Assembly: GCA_021323395.1 (NCBI GenBank)
Contig: JAJONL010000004.1
Span: 1-64,000, forward strand
Reading direction: 5' to 3'
Source of the DNA: Nitrospira sp.
GTDB taxonomy: Bacteria > Nitrospirota > Nitrospiria > Nitrospirales > Nitrospiraceae
Length of the DNA: 64,000 nucleotides
This document shows, one piece after another, positions 1 through 10,022 of the stretch (position 1 is the stretch's first letter; every line of letters starts with the position of its first letter). A model generated the notes under the pieces. That model saw nothing but the letters and a program-made list of their open reading frames with translations, was not told the DNA's origin and searched no databases. Made by a program: the position numbers and the translations under genes.

Positions 1-237
1 TTGTCACCGCCTGCGAGCAAAATGATAACCGTTCGCTCGCGCTTCGTGAAATACACCCGGTACCCCGGCCCGTAATCAATCCTCATTTCTGAAACCCCCC
101 TCGCCCACCGGCTTCACATCGCCGGCACTTCCCTCTGCCAGCCGCTCAATTCTCACAAGAACGCGCGCCCGAGCATGAGTATCACGCAGTGCGTCCAACC
201 ACTTTGCAAACCCCTGAGTCTTACGAATCTCGAACAT
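1..237 (-). pseudogene. HigB/RelE-like addiction module killer protein, frameshifted and cut by window edge
   Basis: Minus-strand translation from ATG at 237: [47 protein letters not shown], then a stop at 76-78. One base out of frame it continues as [30 protein letters not shown], typical of the toxin family. The break is at the C6 run 95-100. Confidence 0.75.
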
Positions 238-402
238 GACCAACTGTAGCCGCATGGATACAAACTGTCAATTGCCTGTCGCTTCATAGGCACACCGCCA
301 CTCGAATGTAAGAGATGGGCACTGAGGCTCGCTCTGGCGCCGCATGCCGGTCGGTCGCCAAAGCAGGTGCTGTGACTCCGCTCTTCTATCTTTGAGCAGG
401 AA

Positions 403-730
403 CAGGGCTATCGTCCAGGCAAGGGAATGGGCGGATCGCATAATGTGTTTCTCGCCCGGTTACATGTCCATTAGGACGCCGCGCACTTTCCGGAAGACCT
501 GCTGTTCCGGAAAACGTCGAATCGCGGAACGGTCAGGCTCGCTATGTACCAGGACGACTGTGTGGCGGCCACGGCCGAACGGCCACAATTGCGACCGTTA
601 CGAGCACAAAGCCCAGACCTCGGCCTCGCTGACCGAGTGGAGCATCGGCGATATCCGTAAGTGCATGAACATCGCCTCGTGGCCAACCGAAGACGAAAAG
701 AAGTGGTATCGGCGACTGTGGGTGAACTAA
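403..730 (+). pseudogene. Degenerate DUF2330-like protein remnant (C-terminal part)
   Basis: Three frames give collinear family-like pieces: frame 1 QGYRPGKGMGGSHNVFLARLHVH*DAAHFPEDLLFRKTSNR, frame 3 NGQARYV, frame 2 AQTSASLTEWSIGDIRKCMNIASWPTEDEKKWYRRLWVN*. In-frame stop plus at least two frame changes. Confidence 0.5.
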
Positions 731-815
731 CGGCGAAGGAAAGGAGGCTGGTTCAACCACGCCTCCTCAAAATCAAGGCATGGGAGATGGTTGGTCTGCC
801 AAAATTCGCGCACTG

Positions 816-1259
816 TCATTTGCTCGAGCAGTCTCCCATTCGTTTTCCTTCCACCCGCATCGTGACCAATATGCCGCTGCCGGACGTGGGGGTGGCTTTG
901 CGCAATACTGAGAAGGCGGTACTGGAGACGGTACCCTCCACGCGGGTGATCGCATGAGGTCCCTCGATGTCGTAGCTGACGTTGCCATCATGTATCGACA
1001 CATTCATCACTTTGTTTGATGGCTTGGGCTTGAAGCCATTGGTCACATAATAATTGAAGACGGCATCCGGATGGGCGAGGTGCTCCTCCTTCATGCAGCG
1101 GGTATGGGTGGCCGGCTTGCCCCCCTCTCCATTGCTGGTTTCCGTGACCGCCGTAATTTGGTATTCGCCCGGCTTCAGCGGAATCGACTCCGCCCTCACT
1201 GGCGCAACCCCGAAGGTCATCATACCCATGATTATGCTCACCAGCGTCACCTTATTCAT
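816..1259 (-). CDS. DUF3617-like secreted protein
   Basis: Signal peptide MNKVTLVSIIMGMMTFGVAPVRA, then LKPGEYQITAVTETSNG...TRCMKEEH, typical of DUF3617. Confidence 0.75.
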   Translation of the reverse strand: MNKVTLVSIIMGMMTFGVAPVRAESIPLKPGEYQITAVTETSNGEGGKPATHTRCMKEEHLAHPDAVFNYYVTNGFKPKPSNKVMNVSIHDGNVSYDIEGPHAITRVEGTVSSTAFSVLRKATPTSGSGILVTMRVEGKRMGDCSSK

Positions 1260-1526
1260 TCTCAAGCCTCCCTGCACTGCGGACGCGAGACTACCTTAGC
1301 TCTCTAATTCTTTTGCAAGTCGCCCGCTTCATCCTCTGTTCTCGCCGTAGGATTCGCCGATTGTGCGCAGGCACCGAAGGATTGTCAATCGCCATTCTGC
1401 AGATTCTACGTCTGTCAGCGGCAGTCTTCCTGCTCGGTATCTCCCCAGCTCATTTTCTTCGGTACTTATGTTATAGTCGCGTGAATCCCCTCTTTCCTTT
1501 TCGCTTCACGAAAGGAGCCTCAGACC

Positions 1527-1916
1527 ATGAATGCTCGTCAGACTCTTGCGGCGCTCGGCGGCTTGTTCATCATGCTGCTGCTCTCCGCCTGCTCCTTCAA
1601 AGCGACCTTCAAGGAAACGACGGATACGACGTCCAACATCACCGGCACGACCTCGGGACGTGTCTGGTGGAACGAAGACGGCCTCTTGAATCCTGAGCAC
1701 AAAGTCGCTGCTTTCACCGCCTACAATACCCAAAATCTGGAGGAAGACTTGGCCCGCGGACAGGGAGAATATTTGGCCTCCCTGCACACACTCATTGAAA
1801 AGTCCGAGTCCCCTTCCTCATACCTGTTCGCCCAGGAGGCCTACATCCGATGGAATCAATCCGGCAGTCGATCACTCGACGAGCTCGTGAGCCGGATGCG
1901 CTTGGCACCGCGCTGA
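1527..1916 (+). CDS. Putative DUF3015-like lipoprotein
   Basis: Lipobox LLLSAC after an N-terminal hydrophobic stretch; Shine-Dalgarno-like gaaaggagcc upstream. Confidence 0.65.
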   Translation: MNARQTLAALGGLFIMLLLSACSFKATFKETTDTTSNITGTTSGRVWWNEDGLLNPEHKVAAFTAYNTQNLEEDLARGQGEYLASLHTLIEKSESPSSYLFAQEAYIRWNQSGSRSLDELVSRMRLAPR

Positions 1917-1979
1917 CCGTCGGCTCGTGACTACGCACGCGCGCCGGATACCGACATCACACAGGGAATTCAAATCCTC

Positions 1980-2834
1980 ATGAACGCACAGCAGACTCAT
2001 CGACCCATTCAACGCATTTTCCATCCCACGGATTTTTCGCAGGACAGTCACGTGGCCTTCGCCCATGCGCTGAAAATGGCGCTGGTCCACCGGGCCGAGC
2101 TGACAATCATGCATGTGGATCCCGCCGTGGCGCCGGAAGGATTCGAAGACTTTCCTCGCATTCGTCCCACGCTGGCTTCGTGGGGGCTCCTGCCGGAGTC
2201 CAGCGCCAAGAGCGACGTGGCGCGGCTCGGAATCGGGATCAAGAAGGTCCGGGCCTTGGCCGCCGATCCCAAACAGGCCATCATGCATCATCTCAGGACA
2301 TCGCCGGCCGACCTGATGGTGTTAGCGACCCACCAGCATGAAGGCGGGGCCCGGTGGCTTCATGAGCCGGTCGCAGAGCCGGTCTCGCGTGAGATGGAAG
2401 TCATGACCTTGTTCGTGCCGTCGCACGTGGAAGGGTTCGTCTCACTCAAAACCGGCGAGACCTCGCTGCATCGGTTGTTACTACCGATCTCGATCGACCC
2501 TCCGTCTCAGCCGGCGATCGAGACGGCAAGCGCTCTCGTTTCGAAGCTCAGTGTTCACCCTGTCACCTTTACCCTGGTGCATGCCGGGGAAAAAACGGGG
2601 ATCAAGGAACTGGTATTGCCGCAGAAGGCGGAGTGGTCCTGGAATCAACTCTTCGGCCAAGGAGATCCGGTGGAGTGGATTCTGGCGGCGGGCGCGGAAT
2701 TCGATGTGGATTTGATCGTGATGACGACCAAGGGACAGGACAGCGTGTTAGATCTCCTGCGCGGCAGCACGACGGAACGTGTCCTGCGCGGCGCGCGCTG
2801 CCCGTTGCTGGCGATACCTGCGCTCCTCATCTAA
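1980..2834 (+). CDS. Universal stress protein (tandem UspA domains)
   Basis: IFHPTDFSQDSHVAFAHALKMA and C-terminal DLIVMTTKGQDSVLDLLRGSTTERVLRGARCPLLAIP. Confidence 0.9.
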   Translation: MNAQQTHRPIQRIFHPTDFSQDSHVAFAHALKMALVHRAELTIMHVDPAVAPEGFEDFPRIRPTLASWGLLPESSAKSDVARLGIGIKKVRALAADPKQAIMHHLRTSPADLMVLATHQHEGGARWLHEPVAEPVSREMEVMTLFVPSHVEGFVSLKTGETSLHRLLLPISIDPPSQPAIETASALVSKLSVHPVTFTLVHAGEKTGIKELVLPQKAEWSWNQLFGQGDPVEWILAAGAEFDVDLIVMTTKGQDSVLDLLRGSTTERVLRGARCPLLAIPALLI

Positions 2835-2897
2835 TCGCACCATCGTTTTGACGAGTGATGTTTTGCCTACGACGGCGGACACGTCTCCAAGAGCGCG

Positions 2898-5800
2898 TTA
2901 TCCTCGCACCCTTCCCACCTCGACTACCGTTGGCGCATCGCGGTCGATCGATTCTCTGCTCGTCACGGTGCGACTGACCATGCCGTCACGAAACACCACG
3001 AAGTTCGACGGCACGGCGGCGATGCGGGGACCCGGCAAAATCACTCCCGCGAGATTCAGCGGATCGGCGGCTGAAATTTTGATGTCCTGTTGACTGTCGG
3101 GCCGTTTCTTGAGCGCGCGCAGCGACTCAAGCGCGTCGGGCAACGCAAACTGCTCGCCGGTAAAACCAGATACAAAGCGGCCGCCGCGCAATTCCCCTCT
3201 CGATTCCATACGCCGGTAACAGACCAGCAGATCCCGCCAGGAGGACACCAGCGACTCGCGCAGCAGCAGGTCGCGAAACACTATCCCATACCGTTGCAAG
3301 AGTTGCCGCGCGACGCTCTCAGTAGAGCCGACAGCCGATAGCTGACAGCTCTCAGCGGGTCTCAGCAGTGACCAGCGCCCGCCCACATGGCGCGGGCGGC
3401 AGCTCCGCCCCCGTCCCTCGGCCCGTCGCCGCCGTGGATCGATGAGGGCGCGCAGATTGTCGAACCCATCGGCCGTCACCAACCCAGCCGCCACCAATTC
3501 CCATAATCCATCTTCCACCTCGGACGCCAAGAGGCGCGTAACATGCAGCAGCTCACTAAAAAAACTGGCGCCACGCTCCTGCAACCCACGCCGGACCGCT
3601 TGGGCCGAGGCGCCGAGGCGTGCGTTGATATCCACATGCTGCATCCCCTCGCCGGCGGCGGCCAGTAACGTCTCGGCATCCTCGCGAGCGAACAAACTCA
3701 CCGGCGCGACTCGAGTCGGCACGACCCGCCGCCCAGGCAGCGGAGTCAGCTCCTGCATCAAGCGAGGATGTGGGGTCAACCGGCCCCACATGACCGCTCC
3801 GCTCAAACACAGCCGATCGAGCCATTCCGGCGCATACTTGGCCAAGCGGATCCGCAAGATCTGAGACTCCCACGCCGAGGCGGCCGCCTCAAATCCACCG
3901 AGTTGCTTGATGACGTCAAGAAGTCCCGCCTCACCATGCAGGCGCGCGCCCGGCGAAGCATGTTGCCATTGAAAGAGAAACCGCATGAACTCCGCGGCCG
4001 AGACCGGCTCGATCTCCTTGCGCAGGCGACCGATCGTCAACCGGTGAATCCTGGCCAACAATCGGCGGTGACACCATTCGATCTCGTCGTTCGTCGGTCG
4101 TGAAGCGTGATTCGTAAAGCGGCCTCGCAGGAGGTGACCTTGCGATTCGAGTCTGAGGAACGTTGCCTGGAGGTCTTGTTCGGAAAGATGCAGGGTCTGC
4201 GAGAGGTCCGCGGCTGTGGTTGGCCCGATACTTTCCATCCAGCCCAAGACCATTCGATCGAGGGCTTCCTCGCGTTCCAGGGATTCGACCGGTGCCGCGG
4301 CGGAATGGTCCGGATCGATCCGGTCATCGGGAAAGAGCACCTGAACAATATGACGAAATTCAGCCGGCGCCCAACCCAGCGGTCTGCCGGCCCGCCACAG
4401 CGTCACCAGCCGACCGGCGGCTGTCAGGGCCGGCGCCCATTGTTCCCACTCCGGCCTGTGATCGCATGGCACCCATCCTAACGACAGGAGTGCATCATGG
4501 AACTCGTCGGCATCGCGCACGACCGGCCAGGATTCTTCGACGACCTGGTCGATCGCCGATTGGTCCAACGCACCCATACCCCCCGCCAAGTCAGGCGGCA
4601 GAGTGCGACGCATTTCCACGGCCCGTGCCCGGCGTTCTTCCAGCGGAGCATCATCGAGATAGGCGTAGGGATTGGCATTCAAGATTTCATGGCAAAACGC
4701 GGAGGGCATGGGCGTATCCACGGCCACACAGGTGATCGCGCCCCTGTCGATCTTCTGCAACACCGTGATGAGGCCTTCGAGATCCATCGCCTCGGTGAGG
4801 CAATCTCTGATCGTCTCCTGCGCGAGCGGATGGTCCGGTATCTGTCGCGCGGTCCGCTCCCCGTGAAAATTATCCTGGCAGGCGAGCGCGTCGGGGAAAA
4901 CCGCTGCCAACAGGTCTTCGGCTCGCATGCGCTGGATCTGCGGCGCCACCCGTTTGCCGTTAACGAAGCGTAACAATGCCAAGGCTCGCGTGGCGTTCCA
5001 ACGCCAGCGTGTCATGAACATCGGCGCCTGCAGCACGGCCTGCGTCAGCACCTCCTGCACGGTCTTGGGGTTCAGGAAGGCAAACACCGTATCGAGCGGG
5101 AAACTGTGCCGCTCTCCCAATGATAAGACGATGCCTTCGTCCGTGGCCGCCGCCTGCAACTCAAAATCGAAGGTCACGCAAAACCGCTTCCGCAAGGCCA
5201 GTCCCCAGGCCCGATTTACCCGACCGCCGAACGGCGCATGGATGACGAGTTGCATCCCGCCGCTTTCGTCGAAGAATCGTTCCGCCACAATGGTCTGCTG
5301 AGTCGGGACGGTGCCTAAGACCGCCTTGCCCGCCAATACATATTCCACGGCCTGCTGCGCCCCGCGCTGGTCGAGGCTGCATTCCTGTTTCAGCCACTGC
5401 ACCGGTGGGGCGTAGGGCGTCAGAGACGCAGGTTCGGTATCGAGACGACGATCGATATCCGCTTTGAGACGGGCGACCTCAGCCGACAAATCCGCTGTAC
5501 GGGACGGTCCCTCCCCGCGCCAAAACGGAATGGTCGGCGGAGCCCCCTGCGCATCTTCCACTCGCATCTTGCCGGTTTCGACGCCTCTGATCCGCCAGGA
5601 GGTATTGCCCAGTAAAATGATATCTCCGGCCAAACTCTCCACGGCGAAATCTTCATCCACCGACCCCACGACCGTCCCGTCCGGTTCCGCAATCACGACA
5701 TAGTTCGCCGTATCTGGAATGGCGCCGCCGGAGGTGATGGCCGCCAATCGTGCCCCGCGACGGCCCCGGATGTGATGATTGATGCGATCATGATGGAGAT

Positions 5801-7202
5801 AGGCTCGGCCACGACCTCGACTCGTGACGTATCCCTCCGCCAGCATCTTGAGGACGGCGTCGAACGTCTCCCGGCTCAATTCACGATACGGCATGGCCCG
5901 GCGGCAGAGGTCGAACAGCTCTGCTTCCCCCCAAGGCTGGGTGGCGGCCGCGGCCACGATTTGCTGAGACAAGACATCCAGTGGAGCGGGTGGTATTTGG
6001 ATGCGATCCAGCAGTCCGGCCCTGATCGACCTGATCAGCGCGGCACATTCGATCAATTCATCCCGCGTCGTGGCGAAGAGCCGGCCTTTGGGGGTGGCGT
6101 GGACCCAATGACCCGCCCGGCCCATGCGCTGGAGACAGGTCGCGATCGAACGCGGGGACCCAATTTGACAGGCGAGGTCCACTGTCCCCACGTCGATGCC
6201 GAGTTCGAGCGATGCCGTGGCGACGACCACGCGGACCGCTCCATTTTTCAGGCGGTCCTCCGCCGATAAGCGGATTTGCCGGGACAGACTACCGTGATGG
6301 GCGGCAACTACCCCTTCTCCCAAATGGCGCAGTCGCTCTTCCAAATAATGCGACACCCGCTCCGCGAGCCGACGCGTGTTCACGAACACCAGGGTCGATC
6401 GGTGGGCCTCGACCAAGGCGGCAAGGCGGTCGTACACGTCGCTCCAAATGGCATTGGTGGCGACGGCCCCGAGTTCGTCCTTCGGTACCTCGACGGCGAG
6501 GTCCATGTCCCGGCGATGACCGACATCGATCACCTGAGGCAAAGGGCGCTCGCCCACGAGAAACTCCGCGACCGTCTCGATCGGCCGCTGGGTGGCGGAG
6601 AGACCGATTCGTTGTACGGCACAGCCGGTGAGGGCCGTCACCCGTTCCAACGAGAGGGCCAGATGGGCCCCGCGCTTGTTCGGTGCGACGGCATGAATTT
6701 CATCCACGATGACCGTGCGCACCGTCTTCAACATCGCCCGGCTTTTCTCCGCCGTCAGCAAGATAAACAGAGACTCGGGGGTGGTAATGAGGATATGGGG
6801 CGGGCGTCGAAGCATCTGTTGCCGCTCCGTCATCGGCGTATCGCCGGTGCGCACCACGACCCGCAACTCGGGCAACAACAGGCCGGCGGTCAAGGCGAGC
6901 TGGCCGATCTCGGTCAGCGGATGCTGGAGATTTTTCTGAACGTCGTTGCTCAGCGCCTTGAGAGGCGAAACATACAAGACCTGGGTTTCGTCTCGAAGGT
7001 CACAGTCGACGGCCTGTTGGAACAGCCGGTCGATACAGGAGAGGAAGGCGGCCAGGGTCTTGCCCGACCCGGTGGGCGCGGCGATCAAAACATCACGTCC
7101 GGATTGAATGGCGGGCCATGCCTGCAGCTGGACGTCGGTCGCGCAGGCGAAGCGTGTCGCAAACCAGTCGGCGATGATGGGATGGAACGGCAAGGCGGAC
7201 AT
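2898..7202 (-). CDS. lhr: Lhr-like DEAD/DEAH-box ATP-dependent helicase
   Basis: About 1430-aa ORF with QAWPAIQSGRDVLIAAPTGSGKTLAAFL, VDEIHAV, SATQRP and ASLELGIDVGTVDLACQIGSPRSIATCLQRMGRAGH. Start set at MSALPFHP rather than the longest ORF start at 7289. Confidence 0.92.
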   Translation of the reverse strand: MSALPFHPIIADWFATRFACATDVQLQAWPAIQSGRDVLIAAPTGSGKTLAAFLSCIDRLFQQAVDCDLRDETQVLYVSPLKALSNDVQKNLQHPLTEIGQLALTAGLLLPELRVVVRTGDTPMTERQQMLRRPPHILITTPESLFILLTAEKSRAMLKTVRTVIVDEIHAVAPNKRGAHLALSLERVTALTGCAVQRIGLSATQRPIETVAEFLVGERPLPQVIDVGHRRDMDLAVEVPKDELGAVATNAIWSDVYDRLAALVEAHRSTLVFVNTRRLAERVSHYLEERLRHLGEGVVAAHHGSLSRQIRLSAEDRLKNGAVRVVVATASLELGIDVGTVDLACQIGSPRSIATCLQRMGRAGHWVHATPKGRLFATTRDELIECAALIRSIRAGLLDRIQIPPAPLDVLSQQIVAAAATQPWGEAELFDLCRRAMPYRELSRETFDAVLKMLAEGYVTSRGRGRAYLHHDRINHHIRGRRGARLAAITSGGAIPDTANYVVIAEPDGTVVGSVDEDFAVESLAGDIILLGNTSWRIRGVETGKMRVEDAQGAPPTIPFWRGEGPSRTADLSAEVARLKADIDRRLDTEPASLTPYAPPVQWLKQECSLDQRGAQQAVEYVLAGKAVLGTVPTQQTIVAERFFDESGGMQLVIHAPFGGRVNRAWGLALRKRFCVTFDFELQAAATDEGIVLSLGERHSFPLDTVFAFLNPKTVQEVLTQAVLQAPMFMTRWRWNATRALALLRFVNGKRVAPQIQRMRAEDLLAAVFPDALACQDNFHGERTARQIPDHPLAQETIRDCLTEAMDLEGLITVLQKIDRGAITCVAVDTPMPSAFCHEILNANPYAYLDDAPLEERRARAVEMRRTLPPDLAGGMGALDQSAIDQVVEESWPVVRDADEFHDALLSLGWVPCDHRPEWEQWAPALTAAGRLVTLWRAGRPLGWAPAEFRHIVQVLFPDDRIDPDHSAAAPVESLEREEALDRMVLGWMESIGPTTAADLSQTLHLSEQDLQATFLRLESQGHLLRGRFTNHASRPTNDEIEWCHRRLLARIHRLTIGRLRKEIEPVSAAEFMRFLFQWQHASPGARLHGEAGLLDVIKQLGGFEAAASAWESQILRIRLAKYAPEWLDRLCLSGAVMWGRLTPHPRLMQELTPLPGRRVVPTRVAPVSLFAREDAETLLAAAGEGMQHVDINARLGASAQAVRRGLQERGASFFSELLHVTRLLASEVEDGLWELVAAGLVTADGFDNLRALIDPRRRRAEGRGRSCRPRHVGGRWSLLRPAESCQLSAVGSTESVARQLLQRYGIVFRDLLLRESLVSSWRDLLVCYRRMESRGELRGGRFVSGFTGEQFALPDALESLRALKKRPDSQQDIKISAADPLNLAGVILPGPRIAAVPSNFVVFRDGMVSRTVTSRESIDRDAPTVVEVGRVRG

Positions 7203-7548
7203 ACGAAATGATCGTAACACACCGGGAGAGCACAAAAAATGTGCACTCGCCCTCGATCTCGCCTCAGCCGGGGGCCGCTCACGGGCCAACGCCGTGTACT
7301 AGGTACCGTACCGTTTCAAAATATTGTAAGACAGGCGGCACTCGTTGCAATAGTCGCTTGAGAACTGTATTTGCGAAGACGATACGACATGCCGCGAAAG
7401 GTAGCTGGGAAAATCCACCCAGCCCGCCCCGCCCCTTGCCGACAACCCCTCATCGCATACCCGCCGACACAACCCACACATCGGTATGACTCGGACCATC
7501 GTCGATGTCCTCTTGCGTGAAGCAGGTTCACGACCACCAGCCGGGTGA

Positions 7549-7968
7549 TCATTTCTTCTTCTTGCTGGGAACCTTCTTTTGAATATCGTCAGGACAGCAC
7601 ACTCGTTCACCCCGCAATACCCGGTTGAGATAATGCCCCAGGTCGACCGTGCGCTGTTTCACGAGATACCCCATCGCTCCCACTTCGAAGGCCGCAGCGG
7701 CATAGGCTGGATCCTCATGGGACGAAAAAAATACCACCTTGGTGCTCACGACCGTCTCTTGGAGCTGTCGGGCGACCGACAAGCCTTCGAGAAACGACAA
7801 AGAAAAATCCAGGATGACCAAGTCTGGAACAAGGTTTTTTACCGTCAGGGCTAACGCTTCGCCCTCCGTTTCGGAGGCAATCACCTCGAATTGCGACTCC
7901 AGGAGGATTTCTAGAAAGGCCAGCATGGCCCGAGAGGAATCACCGATCACAACCCGTGGACGAGACAT
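7549..7968 (-). CDS. Receiver-only response regulator
   Basis: RPRVVIGDSSRAMLAFLEILLE...PDLVILDFSLSFLEGLSVARQL...GAMGYLVKQ; no output domain, Lys-rich tail. Confidence 0.85.
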   Translation of the reverse strand: MSRPRVVIGDSSRAMLAFLEILLESQFEVIASETEGEALALTVKNLVPDLVILDFSLSFLEGLSVARQLQETVVSTKVVFFSSHEDPAYAAAAFEVGAMGYLVKQRTVDLGHYLNRVLRGERVCCPDDIQKKVPSKKKK

Positions 7969-8138
7969 GTGTTTTCCCATACTCCTACGAATGACTGCTT
8001 AGAAAAGTGTGGAGTGATCGTAGGCAAGTGAAGGGAAAACCACACGCGTAATAACACGGGTTAGAGCGGGTAAAATATACCTGATACTTAGCTGGTAAAC
8101 GATCAGGATGAACGAACGGAAGGCTGAATGGCGGTGTC

Positions 8139-8783
8139 CTATGAGTGCCCGGTCAACCCCTGCGCCAACGCGTATTTTACGAGTTCTACCGTCGTGTGCA
8201 GGTTGAGTTGTTCCATAATTTGGCCCTTATGGAACTCGACCGTCCGGGGAGAAATCTTGAGAGTGCCGGCGATATCCTTTACCGTGTGGCCCTCTGCCAG
8301 AAGCTGAAGAACCTCACGCTGACGGGTCGTCAATTCAGGCCCCGATGGCGTCCCGCCGTCGACCCCGCGCAGCATGCCTTCGACCACTTCTTTGGTGACG
8401 AGGGGGGTGACGTAGAAATTGCCGCTTCGCACGGCGCGCATGGCCTGCCCCAATTCTTCCCCTACGCAGCGCTTGAGCAGGTAGGCGGACGCGCCGGCTT
8501 CGAACGCCGCCCGCACATAGGCCGGATCGGCATGCATGGTGATAAAGATGACCTTCACTTGAGGATATTTGACCTTCAAGACCCGAGCCGCATCAATCCC
8601 GTTCAGCACCGGCATGGAAATATCCAGAATGACGATGTCCGGTTTTACGTGGGGAATCGCCTCCAGGAGAGCACGTCCATCCCCTACGGTTCCAACCAGC
8701 TCGCATTGTTCATCGAGGAGCCGCCGAAACCCCTCCAGAACCAGCGTGTGGTCATCTGCCAGCAGCACCCGCGGCAACGTCAT
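8139..8783 (-). CDS. NarL/FixJ family response regulator (LuxR HTH)
   Basis: RVLLADDHTLVLEGFRRLL, DIVILDISMPVLNGIDAARVLK, C-terminal LTTRQREVLQLLAEGHTVKDIAGTLKISPRTVEFHKGQIM. Confidence 0.93.
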   Translation of the reverse strand: MTLPRVLLADDHTLVLEGFRRLLDEQCELVGTVGDGRALLEAIPHVKPDIVILDISMPVLNGIDAARVLKVKYPQVKVIFITMHADPAYVRAAFEAGASAYLLKRCVGEELGQAMRAVRSGNFYVTPLVTKEVVEGMLRGVDGGTPSGPELTTRQREVLQLLAEGHTVKDIAGTLKISPRTVEFHKGQIMEQLNLHTTVELVKYALAQGLTGHS

Positions 8784-9880
8784 ATCGCGACCCGTACCAA
8801 GGGGACATACATCGACACGGTCGTCCCCTTCCCCGGCAGGGAATCCACTTCGCAAGAGCCCTGCACCGCCAACAGCCGCTCCCGCATATTCAGCAGTCCC
8901 AATCCCCCCGCCGTGCGGCTGATAGCGGTCTGATCAAACCCCATTCCATCGTCACGCACCATGACAGCCACCCCCTCCTCTTCAACGGTTACCTCCACCT
9001 CGACCCTGGTGGCCTTCGCATGGCGCGCAATATTCGAGAGGCACTCCTGGACGACTCGATACAATGCTGTCGCGGCGGTCTTGTCGAGCGTATGGTCAAG
9101 TGGCTGATGCACAAAGAGTGTCTTCACTCCCGACCGGCTCGAAAAATCATCCAGCAACCGCTGCAAGGCCGCCTTCAACCCCAGGTCGTCCAGGATCGAG
9201 GGATGGAACCGGTACGCCATGTACCGCACGTCGTCCGAAAGCTCTTCCAGCCCCGTGAGCACATTGCGGATTGCCTCTTGCACGTGGACCGACAGCGGGT
9301 CCAGCCGACGGTCGATACCCTGTAGGTCCAGCATGAGCAGTGCCAACCGTTGGTTCACATCATCGTGCAGGTCCTGCGCGATCCGCCGGCGCTCCTCCTC
9401 CTGCGCGGTCAAGATTCGGCCGGTCAGGGTATGGAGCTGGTCCTCATTTCGCTCGACGGCCTGCCGGCTGGCGGCAAGATCCGCAGTGCGTTCCTCCACA
9501 CGCCGCTCCAGTTGTTCGTTGACTTCTTTCAGCAGCCACTCAGTGCGGCGGCGCTGATACACGAAGGCGACCGGGGCCCACACACCGAACAGACTGAGGA
9601 GGTGGTTCGACCATTCAAACCACGCAGGCAGACCGGGCACGCGCGGGCTGAATGGCGCCGCAATGAAGGTCAGGAGCGAACAGGCGGTCGCCGTCACGAT
9701 CGGCAAGCGTCTGTAGCGGCTGGCGGCTGACAGAAACACCACGGCGCTATATAACACCGCATCGGCCACTCCAAGCGGCACCAGGAGATCCAGCACGAAA
9801 AAGAAGCAGGCTAAAACGGCCGCCAGCCCGACCATGAGGTTTTGGCGACGATGCGCGATCACCTCTGCTGATCCACTCAT
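8780..9880 (-). CDS. Sensor histidine kinase, HisKA_3 (NarX/DesK-like) type
   Basis: EEERRRIAQDLHDDVNQRLALLMLDLQ, VVQECLSNIARHAKATRVEV, RDDGMGFD...GGLGLLNMRERL. ATGA overlap with the response regulator; start set at MSGSAEV. Confidence 0.88.
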   Translation of the reverse strand: MSGSAEVIAHRRQNLMVGLAAVLACFFFVLDLLVPLGVADAVLYSAVVFLSAASRYRRLPIVTATACSLLTFIAAPFSPRVPGLPAWFEWSNHLLSLFGVWAPVAFVYQRRRTEWLLKEVNEQLERRVEERTADLAASRQAVERNEDQLHTLTGRILTAQEEERRRIAQDLHDDVNQRLALLMLDLQGIDRRLDPLSVHVQEAIRNVLTGLEELSDDVRYMAYRFHPSILDDLGLKAALQRLLDDFSSRSGVKTLFVHQPLDHTLDKTAATALYRVVQECLSNIARHAKATRVEVEVTVEEEGVAVMVRDDGMGFDQTAISRTAGGLGLLNMRERLLAVQGSCEVDSLPGKGTTVSMYVPLVRVAI

Positions 9881-10022
9881 GTGGTTCCCCGTCTCTTCCT
9901 GCCCATGCGTGAGCAGGCCGTAGAGGCGGGATTCTAGCATGCGTCTCACTCCGGTGACCAGGAGCGGGACCGTCGCGGTCCACATGGGACAAGCCCGAGG
10001 GCAGTTCGTGTATGATGCATCG

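Noticed and set aside
6276-7211. 311-aa ORF antisense to the Lhr helicase
   Set aside because: Shadow ORF caused by high GC at third codon positions; composition is Arg/Gly/Gln-rich with no family motifs, and the opposite strand encodes a clear helicase.
8145-8933. 262-aa ORF opposite the NarL-type regulator and kinase
   Set aside because: Shadow of two well-supported genes; no recognisable domain or RBS.
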